The position numbers and the translations under genes were made by a program. A stretch of 64,000 bases of DNA from Flavobacterium gelatinilyticum (GTDB taxonomy: Bacteria > Bacteroidota > Bacteroidia > Flavobacteriales > Flavobacteriaceae): positions 4,960,001 to 5,024,000 of the forward strand of contig NZ_CP114287.1 in the NCBI RefSeq assembly GCF_027111295.1. The letters are read 5' to 3'. The notes under the pieces are model-generated. The model ran no database searches. It saw only the letters and a program-made list of their open reading frames with translations, and had not been told where the DNA came from. Positions 53,317 through 61,078 of this stretch are shown here, in pieces. Position 1 is the first letter of the stretch, and the number at the start of each line of letters is the position of its first letter.

Positions 53317-55071
53317 TTAATTTGCCGCGGCAAACTGCGAATCATATAAGTTTTTATAATAACCATCAGTCTTAGTTAGTAATTCCTGATGAGTTCCTTG
53401 TTCCACAATTAACCCTTTGTCCATTACGACAATCTTGTCTGCATTTACAATAGTTGCCAGACGATGTGCAATAATAATCGAAGTCCTGCCTTTTGTAATC
53501 GTTTCAGTTGCACGCTGAATCAATTCTTCAGAATACGTATCGATAGATGATGTTGCTTCGTCCAAAATTAAAATACTCGGATTGCTTACATACGAACGTA
53601 AAAATGCAATAAGCTGTCTTTGTCCGGAAGAAAGCATGACACCGCGTTCCTTAACATCAAAATCATAATTATCCGGAAGGTTCATGATAAAGTCATGAAC
53701 ACCTATTTTTTTGGCTGCGTCAACAACCTTGTCACGTGTAATTTCAGGATTATGAAGCGTAATGTTGTTGTATATAGTATCGGCAAACAAAAATACATCC
53801 TGTAAAACCACCGCAATTTGTTTTCGAAGCGAAGCCAGCGTATAATTTTCGATATTTTGTCCGTCAATACAAATAGTGCCGCTGTTGATTTCGTAGAAAC
53901 GATTCAGCAGATTGATAATGGTTGACTTTCCTGCTCCGGTCGAACCTACAATCGCGACGGTTTGTCCGGCCTTTACAGATAAATCGATTCCTTTTATTAC
54001 TTCTTCTTCCGGAATATAACTAAAACGGACTTGTTCAAACTGAATGCTTCCGTCAAAAACCGGAGCTTCCAGAGTTCCCGTATCCTGAATATGATCCTGG
54101 GTATCGATGATGTCAAAAACACGATTGGCAGCGATCATCCCTAATTGCATCTCGTTGAATTTATCTGCGATTTGTCTCAGCGGATTAAAAAGCATCCCGA
54201 TAAACATCGTATATGAAAATAAATCTCCGAAAGTAGTAAAGTTGTCTCCGCCTAAAATCTTGAATCCGCCAAAAACAACTACCAATCCTAAAGTGATTGA
54301 CGAAATAATATCCGCAATAGGAAAGAAGATCGAGTTGTACAAAATGGTTTTGATCCATGCCACTCTGTGTTTATCATTTATAACCCTGAAATTTTCGGCT
54401 TCGATTTTTTCACGATTAAAAAGCTGTACGATTTTCATTCCCGTAACACGTTCCTGAACAAAAGAATTCATATTAGCAATCTGTGTTCTTACTTCTTCAA
54501 AAGCGATCTGCATTTTGCGTTGAAAAATTCTGGTAATGTATACCAGAATCGGCATTGCAACCACGACGATCCAGGTAAGTTTCCAGTTCATGTAAAACAT
54601 AAAAATCAAAATTACAAGCATTTTCATCAAATCGCTTATAATCATAAACAGTCCCTGGCTAAAAATACGGGCAATCGATTCAATATCCGAAACCGCTCTG
54701 GTTACCAACTGCCCAACCGGAACCAGATCAAAATACTTCATCCTGAAACTAAGAATATGCTTAAAGAGTTTGTTTCGAATATCTTTTACAATATCCTGTC
54801 CGAGCCAGTTGGCCCAGTATACAAAGTAAAACTGCGAAAAAACCTCCATCAAAAGTACGGCGCCCATCAAAACAATGTATAAAAGTAATCCCATCTTGTC
54901 GTGGGTCTTGATATAGCCGTCGACCGTTTGCTTTAATAAATAAGGTCTAAGCGCCGCAAAAACAGACAGCGAAACCGCAAAAATAATTACGCCGTAATAA
55001 CGCCATTTATAAGGTCTTGTGTATTTTAAAATTCGTTTAAATAATCCAGTATCAAATGCTTTTGCTTTCAT
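53317..55071 (-). CDS. ABC exporter, half-transporter, MsbA-like
   Basis: This 584-residue half-transporter has a six-helix membrane domain (about 20-310) and an ATPase (about 340-575). Walker A is VGSTGAGKSTIINLL (about 370), the signature is MLSSGQRQLIAFLRSY, Walker B is ILILDEATSSIDTYSE, and the H-loop is IIIAHRLATI. It resembles lipid or multidrug flippases. It is not obviously part of the kinase-protease-SusCD locus, though the gap to the kinase is only 23 bases. A structured element precedes its start. Confidence 0.88.
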   Translation of the reverse strand: MKAKAFDTGLFKRILKYTRPYKWRYYGVIIFAVSLSVFAALRPYLLKQTVDGYIKTHDKMGLLLYIVLMGAVLLMEVFSQFYFVYWANWLGQDIVKDIRNKLFKHILSFRMKYFDLVPVGQLVTRAVSDIESIARIFSQGLFMIISDLMKMLVILIFMFYMNWKLTWIVVVAMPILVYITRIFQRKMQIAFEEVRTQIANMNSFVQERVTGMKIVQLFNREKIEAENFRVINDKHRVAWIKTILYNSIFFPIADIISSITLGLVVVFGGFKILGGDNFTTFGDLFSYTMFIGMLFNPLRQIADKFNEMQLGMIAANRVFDIIDTQDHIQDTGTLEAPVFDGSIQFEQVRFSYIPEEEVIKGIDLSVKAGQTVAIVGSTGAGKSTIINLLNRFYEINSGTICIDGQNIENYTLASLRKQIAVVLQDVFLFADTIYNNITLHNPEITRDKVVDAAKKIGVHDFIMNLPDNYDFDVKERGVMLSSGQRQLIAFLRSYVSNPSILILDEATSSIDTYSEELIQRATETITKGRTSIIIAHRLATIVNADKIVVMDKGLIVEQGTHQELLTKTDGYYKNLYDSQFAAAN

Positions 55072-55080
55072 TTATTTAGG

Positions 55081-55221
55081 AGCTGTTTCCTGCTTTCCGT
55101 TTCAAGTTTTTCTCAAAAATATGTTTTTGTACTGTTTTGTATAAGAGCTTCCTCCGGTCGCTTTATACAAAACACAAAAACTATATTTTTTTCAAAAAAG
55201 CTTTTCACTTTAATCAGGGCT
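55081..55221 (-). ncRNA. Structured element, Flavo-1 RNA-like, copy 2
   Basis: On the minus strand it begins AGCCCTGATTAAAGTGAAAA and ends GAAACGGAAAGCAGGAAACAGCT, matching the ends of the family to which 39804-39890 belongs. The centre is a long hairpin with arms containing GTTTTTGT, GTTTTGTATAA and TTATACAAAAC, ACAAAAAC. It spans the whole gap between the truA stop and the ABC transporter start, so it could also be a leader of that gene. Its first bases include the truA stop codon TGA. Family assignment is from memory. Confidence 0.5.
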
Positions 55222-55960
55222 GTTTTGTAATGTAATCGTAATAAATATCGGTTAAATATAATCCATGTGCCGGAACCGAAAATCCCGCTTTCTCTCTGCT
55301 TTTACTGGCAATAATATTTTCCAGGTCTGCCAGTGTAATTTTGTGTAAACCAATATTAATTAAAGTCCCCACAATCGCGCGAACCATATTTCGTAAAAAA
55401 CGATTTGCCGAAATTGTAAAAACCAGTTTGTTGTTTTCTTTTTTCCAATAGGCCTCAAAAATCGTGCAGTCAAAAGTATTTACATCTGTATTAACTTTAG
55501 AAAAACACTGAAAATCGGTATGTTTCAATAAAACCTGAGCAGCTTCATTCATTAAATCTACATCCAGTTTTTGATTTACATACCAGCTTAATCCTTCCAA
55601 AAACGGATTTTTTACAGTATTGATATGATATTCGTAAGTTCTTTTCACAGCATCAAAACGGCAATGAGCGTCATCATGCAGCGGGATAATGTCAAAAATG
55701 GCAATGTCTTTAGGTAAATACGAATTGAGTTTGTGTACCAAAACCGGAACATTAATAGGGTTTTCAAAATCAAAATGACCGTACATTTCAGAAGCATGAA
55801 CTCCGGTGTCAGTTCTTCCTGCGCCCATTACACTTATTGTTGAATTCAGTAAAACAGAAAGTGCTTTATTTAAAGTTTCCTGGACTGAAGGTGCATTGGG
55901 CTGAAACTGCCATCCGTGATAATGGGTTCCGTTGTAAGCAAATTGAATAAAATATCTCAT
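55214..55960 (-). CDS. truA: tRNA pseudouridine(38-40) synthase
   Basis: This 248-residue protein starts at 55960 (MRYFIQFAYNGTHYHGWQ), which is the family start. The open frame continues to 56191 but those 77 codons do not look like TruA. Blocks seen are GAGRTDTGVHASEMYGHFDF (catalytic Asp at about residue 52), DAHCRFDAVKRTYEY, and RFLRNMVRAIVGTLINIG near the C-terminus. It converts U38-40 in tRNA anticodon arms. Its stop codon lies in the first bases of the structured element at 55081-55221. Confidence 0.93.
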   Translation of the reverse strand: MRYFIQFAYNGTHYHGWQFQPNAPSVQETLNKALSVLLNSTISVMGAGRTDTGVHASEMYGHFDFENPINVPVLVHKLNSYLPKDIAIFDIIPLHDDAHCRFDAVKRTYEYHINTVKNPFLEGLSWYVNQKLDVDLMNEAAQVLLKHTDFQCFSKVNTDVNTFDCTIFEAYWKKENNKLVFTISANRFLRNMVRAIVGTLINIGLHKITLADLENIIASKSREKAGFSVPAHGLYLTDIYYDYITKQP

Positions 55961-56000
55961 TTTAAGGATAGAGGTTCTTGAGTGCAAAGGTATGAAAAAA

Positions 56001-56256
56001 GTTTCTAAGGTTTTTTTTAAGAAGCTAAGGTTCTGAGGAGCTAAGGTTTTCTTTTTGTTCTGATATTCGTAGGGAGGCGCTGCAGTGCGTCTAACATTAG
56101 ATTGTTTAATAATGTGTATTACAAAACTAACAGCTGTAAATCTAAAGCTAGATTGTAAAACAAAATACTTAATTTTGCCAATCACGGACAAAGATGCGCG
56201 GCAGGGTGTTTCTACAAAGAAAACCTTAGCGCCTTAACCTTAGACCTTTAAAGAAA
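56001..56256. repeat. CTAAGGTT-type octad inverted repeat
   Basis: The left arm (about 56001-56055) has 8-base units CTAAGGTT, CTGAGGAG, CTAAGGTT followed by TTCTTTTT. The right arm (about 56217-56256) reads AAAGAAAACCTTAGC, GCCTTAA, CCTTAGA, CCTTTAA, its reverse complement with small changes. About 160 bases, including the palindrome at 56071, lie between the arms. It separates truA from the phosphodiesterase gene. Confidence 0.75.
56071..56095. repeat. Short palindrome, GTAGAGAC type, copy 2
   Basis: AGGGAGGCGCTG and CAGTGCGTCTAAC are facing halves with two mismatches in the core GACGCACTG. The palindrome lies inside the larger octad inverted repeat. Confidence 0.5.
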
Positions 56257-56258
56257 AA

Positions 56259-56753
56259 ATGCTCAAAATCCTTCTTCTTTCCGATACCCATAGTCATATT
56301 GATGATACTATTTTAAAATACGTTAATCAGGCAGATGAAGTGTGGCATGCCGGTGATATTGGCGATTTACACGTCACTGATACGATTAAAAAACTCAAAC
56401 CGCTGCGTTGTGTTTACGGGAATATAGACGATGCAAAAGCCAGATTAGAATTTCCGCTTCACAATCGCTTTATGTGCGAAGATGTCTCAGTTTGGATTAC
56501 GCACATTGGAGGTTATCCCGGAAAATACAATCCGGCTCTAAGGGATGAAATGACTTTAAATCCGCCCAAATTATTTATCTGCGGACATTCACATATTTTG
56601 AAGGTGATGTTTGATAAGAAAAACAATCTGCTTCATATGAATCCCGGTGCGGCAGGAAAAAGCGGTTTTCATCAAATGCGTACAATGCTGCGTTTTGTAA
56701 TTGATGGGGATAAAATAAAAGACCTTGAAATTATAGAAATAGGCAAGAAGTAA
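56259..56753 (+). CDS. YfcE/MJ0936-type metallophosphoesterase
   Basis: This 164-residue protein has the calcineurin-like metal motifs LLSDTHSHID (about residue 5), HAGDIGDLHV (about 34), VYGNIDDA (about 54) and CGHSHILKV (about 107) and a second GAAG-like turn (NPGAAGKSG). Such proteins hydrolyse phosphodiesters or nucleotide phosphates, with Mn or Ni in the site. The short length is the usual one. It is the only plus-strand gene in this local region and is convergent with the two-component kinase; their stops are three bases apart. Confidence 0.88.
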   Translation: MLKILLLSDTHSHIDDTILKYVNQADEVWHAGDIGDLHVTDTIKKLKPLRCVYGNIDDAKARLEFPLHNRFMCEDVSVWITHIGGYPGKYNPALRDEMTLNPPKLFICGHSHILKVMFDKKNNLLHMNPGAAGKSGFHQMRTMLRFVIDGDKIKDLEIIEIGKK

Positions 56754-56756
56754 CTT

Positions 56757-57671
56757 CTAAGCAATTGGGACTTTAATTTTTACCGAAGTTCCGGTGTTTT
56801 CATCAGGCCTTGAAATGATCGAAAAAGTACCTTTGAGTTTTTTTATTCTAACCCTGATCCTGTTAAGTCCGAAACCTTCGATTTCATCTATTTTTTCAGC
56901 ATTAAAACCTTTTCCATTGTCATGAATAATGATAATAAGTCTGTTATGATGTTCGTGTATCGAAATTTGCGCCTTATGAGCTCTGCTGTGTTTAATGATA
57001 TTGTTGAATAATTCTGAAACTATAAAATAAAGTTTCATTTCGAATTTTTCAGAATACCTTGTTTCTGTAGAAACAGAACTGGAAAACTTAAAATAAATAT
57101 CTGAATTAGAATTTCTTTCGCATAAATCTTCGAGCGCATAAATTAGCCCAAAACGAACCAGAAGAGTAGGAACGAGTTCGTGAGATATATCACGTAAAAG
57201 ATCGTGTGCTTCCTGAAGAATTGCTTTTGCTTTTTTAATTTCTTCTGACTGAATATCATGTTTGGCTGTAAATACATTTAAATGAAGTCCTGCCGAGGAT
57301 AAAAGGGAATTTACATTGTCGTGTAAAAACGAAGCAATTTTTTTCTGTTCAATTTCCTGAGTGTCAATTCCGGCATCAATAGCATTGAGGAGTATTTTTT
57401 GCTTGGTATCTTTTCGCTTTATTTTTTGCTTTAACATACTGTTCTGATAGACATAGTAAAAGAGAAAAAACAGCATGATAACCAGTATGACAGATAAACT
57501 GACTATTTTTTTATTTTCTAATTGTACATTATTAGATTGCCTTAAATCTGTTTCTTTTCCTGCATTTTGCTGTACGGCATTGCTTGCAGAAGCTGTGTTC
57601 TGTGCAGCAAAGACTGAAGTGCTGCTTAAAACGATAAATAGAAAAGAAATAAAAAATCGGATAAAAGCCAT
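56757..57671 (-). CDS. NarL-type sensor histidine kinase
   Basis: This 304-residue protein has a signal/anchor N-terminus (IRFFISFLFIVLSSTSVFA), a TM at about 58-78, a HisKA_3 domain with FLHDNVNSLLSSAGLHLNVF (phospho-His near residue 118), and a HATPase (about 195-300) with VSELFNNIIKHSRAHKAQI and IIHDNGKGFNAEKI. The sensory part is short, so it may sense through the membrane or an unseen partner. Its cognate regulator lies 20 bases upstream (57692-58354) in the same unit. Confidence 0.88.
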   Translation of the reverse strand: MAFIRFFISFLFIVLSSTSVFAAQNTASASNAVQQNAGKETDLRQSNNVQLENKKIVSLSVILVIMLFFLFYYVYQNSMLKQKIKRKDTKQKILLNAIDAGIDTQEIEQKKIASFLHDNVNSLLSSAGLHLNVFTAKHDIQSEEIKKAKAILQEAHDLLRDISHELVPTLLVRFGLIYALEDLCERNSNSDIYFKFSSSVSTETRYSEKFEMKLYFIVSELFNNIIKHSRAHKAQISIHEHHNRLIIIIHDNGKGFNAEKIDEIEGFGLNRIRVRIKKLKGTFSIISRPDENTGTSVKIKVPIA

Positions 57672-57691
57672 AACTGAATTTTGATTTGTTT

Positions 57692-58354
57692 TTACGGATT
57701 AATCAAATTGTTTTTTAAAGCATATTTTACAAGCCCGATTGTGTTTTTGATATTGAGTTTTTTTAAGATGTTTTTGCGGTGTGTTTCAACCGTATTCGGA
57801 CTAATGAATAATTGTTCGCTTATCTCTTTTCCGCTGTATTCCAGGGAGATTAAAGTGATGATTTCGATTTCCCGCGGACTCAAAATCGGATTTTCGATTA
57901 AAACATTTTTGTTTAGTTTGGGATTGTTTTGAGAAAATATATTGAAAATTTTTTCCCTTACAGCATCAGAAAAATATTCCTGTCCCTGATATACCGCTTT
58001 TATGGCTTCGATAATATTTTCGCCTGCACATTTTTTGGTTAAATAGCCTTTGGCACCCAGTTTCATGACTTCTTTAATGATTTTGAGATCATCATAACTG
58101 GACAGGATAATAACTTTGCAGGGAAATTGTTTCTGACTGAATTCTTTTAAAACTTCAATGCCGTCTTTCTCCGGCATACTGATATCTAAAACCAAAACAT
58201 CAGCTTTATCTTCGATCACATCATCGTATATAGAGATGCCGTTCAATGAACTGCCTGCCACTTCAAATTCAGGAACAGTCTGCAGTAAATTGCTCAATCC
58301 ATCAATAAGAACCTGATGATCATCAGCAAGATGTATTTTGATTTTATCTGTCAT
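57692..58354 (-). CDS. NarL/LuxR-type response regulator
   Basis: This 220-residue protein has a receiver (about 1-120) with HLADDHQVLIDGL, phospho-Asp in VLVLDISMPEKDGIEV and GAKGYLTKK. The LuxR helix-turn-helix (about 150-215) shows LSPREIEIITLISLEYSGKEI and ISPNTVETHRKNILKKL. It is the partner of the kinase just downstream, and the two are probably co-transcribed. A CAAATTTA (minus strand TAAATTTG) box lies about 24 bases upstream of the start. Confidence 0.9.
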   Translation of the reverse strand: MTDKIKIHLADDHQVLIDGLSNLLQTVPEFEVAGSSLNGISIYDDVIEDKADVLVLDISMPEKDGIEVLKEFSQKQFPCKVIILSSYDDLKIIKEVMKLGAKGYLTKKCAGENIIEAIKAVYQGQEYFSDAVREKIFNIFSQNNPKLNKNVLIENPILSPREIEIITLISLEYSGKEISEQLFISPNTVETHRKNILKKLNIKNTIGLVKYALKNNLINP

Positions 58355-58458
58355 AACTATTTTAGAAGCAAAAAATGCAAATTTATGAAAAAATTATCTT
58401 ACAAATGAAATTTAAGCTGATTATGTCAGTTTTAACCGGTCTGGCAGATTTATGGCCA

Positions 58459-58490
58459 CAAAAAAACCCGAATAAAAATTCGGGTTTTCT
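58459..58490 (-). terminator. Terminator of the DUF4293 gene
   Basis: AAAACCCGAAT and ATTCGGGTTTT form the stem around AAAA. It lies 27 bases past the stop at 58517. Confidence 0.85.
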
Positions 58491-58516
58491 TCGCACAAAA
58501 AATTAAGTTTATAGGT

Positions 58517-58933
58517 TTATCTCAAACGGTCTACAGATTTTACAAGATCTTCATCCTTTTTGATGGCCTTATTAGCTAAAACTAATAACACGATAGAAAC
58601 AATCGGCATGAACATCCCAATACCTTTCTCAGAAACAGCATCTGCCGTTTCTCCAGATAAATTTAGAGAGCGATATACAAATAATCCTAACAAAATTAAG
58701 TTTAATATTATGTTCAGTCTGCCCATTACAAACTGATTTTGTCTTTTTTTGAATGATATGATACTGATTATAGTCAGCATAGTGCTTAATCCTAGTAATA
58801 CCGTGTAAAGCTGGCTCTGCATAAAGTAGAACGGCTTGCCTGTATTTAATGTCCAAAGCGGTACAAAAAATAGTATAACCCCGCTTACAATGAAGGTAAG
58901 AATTAAATATACGGTTTGAATTCGTTGTAACAT
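58517..58933 (-). CDS. DUF4293 family membrane protein
   Basis: This 138-residue protein has four hydrophobic helices (about residues 7-29, 43-62, 72-92 and 105-123). The N-terminal MLQRIQTVYLILTFIVSGVI and WTLNTG loop, and the KKRQNQFVMGRLNI loop, match the DUF4293 family of Bacteroidota. Function unknown. It lies in the position commonly seen next to rho in flavobacteria, but is divergent from it. It has a separate terminator. Confidence 0.82.
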   Translation of the reverse strand: MLQRIQTVYLILTFIVSGVILFFVPLWTLNTGKPFYFMQSQLYTVLLGLSTMLTIISIISFKKRQNQFVMGRLNIILNLILLGLFVYRSLNLSGETADAVSEKGIGMFMPIVSIVLLVLANKAIKKDEDLVKSVDRLR

Positions 58934-58950
58934 AACTTGAAATTGTTTTA

Positions 58951-58958
58951 CAAAAATA
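58951..58958 (-). promoter_or_regulatory. Possible -7 element of the DUF4293 gene
   Basis: The minus strand reads TATTTTTG, fitting TAnnTTTG, 18 bases before the ATG at 58933. There is no TTTG at the -33 spacing. Confidence 0.4.
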
Positions 58959-59118
58959 TATTTTCTTTTTTTAAAATACTATTGTATGATTAAATTTTAT
59001 TCGTATTATTGCATCAAAATACCGTAAGCACTTCATACTGCGGTCAATTGAAAAAAAATATCTACCTATTCTTTTTACAGTATTTCCTTTTAAAAATAAT
59101 TAAACTCATAGAACATTC

Positions 59119-60933
59119 ATGTTTGATATTTCTGCATTAAAAGAAATGAAGCTTGCTGAGCTTCAAGAAATAGCTAAGTTAGCTAAAACTATAAAGATCA
59201 ACGGCGTTAAAAAAGATACTCTGATTACTCAGATATTAGCCCATCAGGAGGCGGCTTCGGCACCCCCGGCAGAAACTATTGCAGAAAAGGAAACAAACAA
59301 TGAAAAGCCAAAAAGAGCCCGAATTGCTCCGGCTAAAAAAGCAGTCAGCAAAAATGCACCTGTTCTTGAATTTGATACTGTAGAAGAAACGCCAAAGGAA
59401 ACCGAAACTCCTGTGGCAGCAGAAGATAAACAAACCGAACAGCCCCTGGAAACTGCCGAAAATAAGCCTGCAGCAGAGAAAAAAGGAGCTAAAGCAGTAA
59501 AATTTAATAAGTCAGCTTACGAGAAAAAGGTGGCGCAGCAAAAGGAAAAAGAAGCTGTAAAAGACGTAGTTTCTAAAGAAGAAGTTACAACAGAGAATAC
59601 CACTACAGAACCAGTCGCTGAAAAGACTGAAAATCCTGCTCCGGTTAAAAAGATTAATCCTAATCAGAATAAAAACCAAAATTCCAGCCAAAACCAGAAT
59701 CAAAATCCAAATCAGAACCAGAATCAAAATGGTAATGGAAATAACGGAAATCAAAACCCGAACCAAAATCACAAAAACAAGAAAAACAACAATAATTTCA
59801 GGGATTCAGACTTTGAGTTTGACGGAATTATCGAAAGTGAGGGTGTTCTTGAAATGATGCCGGATGGTTACGGATTTTTACGTTCTTCAGATTATAATTA
59901 TTTAGCTTCTCCTGACGATATTTATTTATCGACTTCTCAAATCAGGTTATTTGGTTTAAAAACCGGAGACACCGTAAAAGGAGTGGTTCGTCCGCCAAAA
60001 GAAGGTGAGAAGTTTTTTCCTCTTGTTCGCGTATTAAAAATCAACGGACATGATCCTCAGGTAGTTCGCGACAGAGTTTCGTTTGAACACTTAACACCGG
60101 TTTTCCCTTCAGAAAAATTTAAATTAGCCGAAAAAGGCAGTTCTATATCAACCCGTATTATCGATTTGTTTTCTCCTATAGGAAAAGGACAGAGAGGTAT
60201 GATCGTTGCTCAGCCAAAAACGGGTAAAACCATGCTTTTAAAAGATATTGCAAATGCAATTGCGGCAAATCACCCAGAAGTTTATTTGATCGTTCTTTTG
60301 ATCGATGAGCGTCCTGAAGAGGTTACCGATATGCAGCGAAGTGTAAGAGGCGAAGTTATCGCGTCAACTTTTGACAGAGAACCGCAGGAACACGTTAAAA
60401 TTGCCAATATCGTTCTTGAAAAATCAAAACGTTTAGTAGAGTGCGGACACGATGTAGTCATTCTTTTAGATTCTATTACACGTTTGGCAAGAGCTTACAA
60501 CACCGTTCAGCCGGCATCTGGTAAAGTATTAAGCGGTGGTGTAGATGCCAATGCGTTACAAAAACCAAAACGTTTCTTTGGAGCGGCAAGAAATGTTGAA
60601 AACGGAGGATCATTAAGTATCATTGCAACGGCATTGACAGAAACAGGTTCTAAAATGGATGAGGTGATCTTTGAAGAATTTAAAGGAACCGGTAACATGG
60701 AACTTCAGTTAGACCGTAAAATTGCCAATAAACGTATTTTCCCTGCTATCGATCTTACATCGTCAAGTACACGCCGCGACGATTTATTATTAGACGAAAA
60801 AACACTGCAAAGAATGTGGATCATGCGTAAATATCTTTCAGATATGAATCCGGTAGAATCTATGGATTTTGTAAACGATCGTTTCAAGAAAACCAAAAAC
60901 AACGAAGAGTTTTTGATTTCTATGAATGACTAA
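59119..60933 (+). CDS. rho: Transcription termination factor Rho with Asn/Gln-rich insert
   Basis: This 604-residue Rho hexamer subunit starts with the SAP-like N-terminal helical domain ([18 protein letters not shown]). Residues about 45-235 are a long low-complexity insert, first Glu/Ala/Lys-rich, then Asn/Gln-rich (about 190-230, e.g. [14 protein letters not shown]). The RNA-binding cold-shock-like domain ([17 protein letters not shown], about 245) and ATPase core follow, with Walker [12 protein letters not shown] (about 368), [21 protein letters not shown] and the [14 protein letters not shown] block. Such inserts are common in Bacteroidota; a disordered Rho region in a gut Bacteroides has been reported to drive condensate formation. 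Confidence 0.95.
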   Translation: MFDISALKEMKLAELQEIAKLAKTIKINGVKKDTLITQILAHQEAASAPPAETIAEKETNNEKPKRARIAPAKKAVSKNAPVLEFDTVEETPKETETPVAAEDKQTEQPLETAENKPAAEKKGAKAVKFNKSAYEKKVAQQKEKEAVKDVVSKEEVTTENTTTEPVAEKTENPAPVKKINPNQNKNQNSSQNQNQNPNQNQNQNGNGNNGNQNPNQNHKNKKNNNNFRDSDFEFDGIIESEGVLEMMPDGYGFLRSSDYNYLASPDDIYLSTSQIRLFGLKTGDTVKGVVRPPKEGEKFFPLVRVLKINGHDPQVVRDRVSFEHLTPVFPSEKFKLAEKGSSISTRIIDLFSPIGKGQRGMIVAQPKTGKTMLLKDIANAIAANHPEVYLIVLLIDERPEEVTDMQRSVRGEVIASTFDREPQEHVKIANIVLEKSKRLVECGHDVVILLDSITRLARAYNTVQPASGKVLSGGVDANALQKPKRFFGAARNVENGGSLSIIATALTETGSKMDEVIFEEFKGTGNMELQLDRKIANKRIFPAIDLTSSSTRRDDLLLDEKTLQRMWIMRKYLSDMNPVESMDFVNDRFKKTKNNEEFLISMND

Positions 60934-60943
60934 AAGGGAGGTT

Positions 60944-61078
60944 CTGAGGAACTAAGGTTCAAAGGCTTTCTTTAATTAATATATAAATAAAAAAGGGATG
61001 AGTAAAACTCATCCCTTTTTTATTGTTTGCAGAGGAAAAACCTTTGCGCCTTTGCCTCTCAGAACCTTAGAACCTATT
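60944..61078. repeat. Octad inverted repeat flanking the rho terminator
   Basis: The left arm is readable as GGTTCTGA, GGAACTAA, GGTTCAAA (60942-60966). The right arm reads CCTTTGCG, CCTTTGCC, TCTCAGAA, CCTTAGAA, CC (61041-61074). They are imperfect reverse complements. The right arm reaches the M28 peptidase stop codon (61074-61076). Confidence 0.75.
60987..61021 (+). terminator. Terminator of rho (bidirectional)
   Basis: AAAAAAGGGATGAG and CTCATCCCTTTTTT form a 14-pair stem around TAAAA. It sits between convergent rho and the M28 peptidase gene and could serve both. Confidence 0.88.

Noticed and set aside
53317..55071. Treating the ABC exporter as part of the SusCD-protease system
   Set aside because: The gap to the kinase is short, but the protein is a general MsbA-like half-transporter and nothing else links it functionally.
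55961..56191. 77 extra codons before truA
   Set aside because: TruA proteins start at the MRYFIQFAYNG block; the extra part covers repeat and palindrome sequence.
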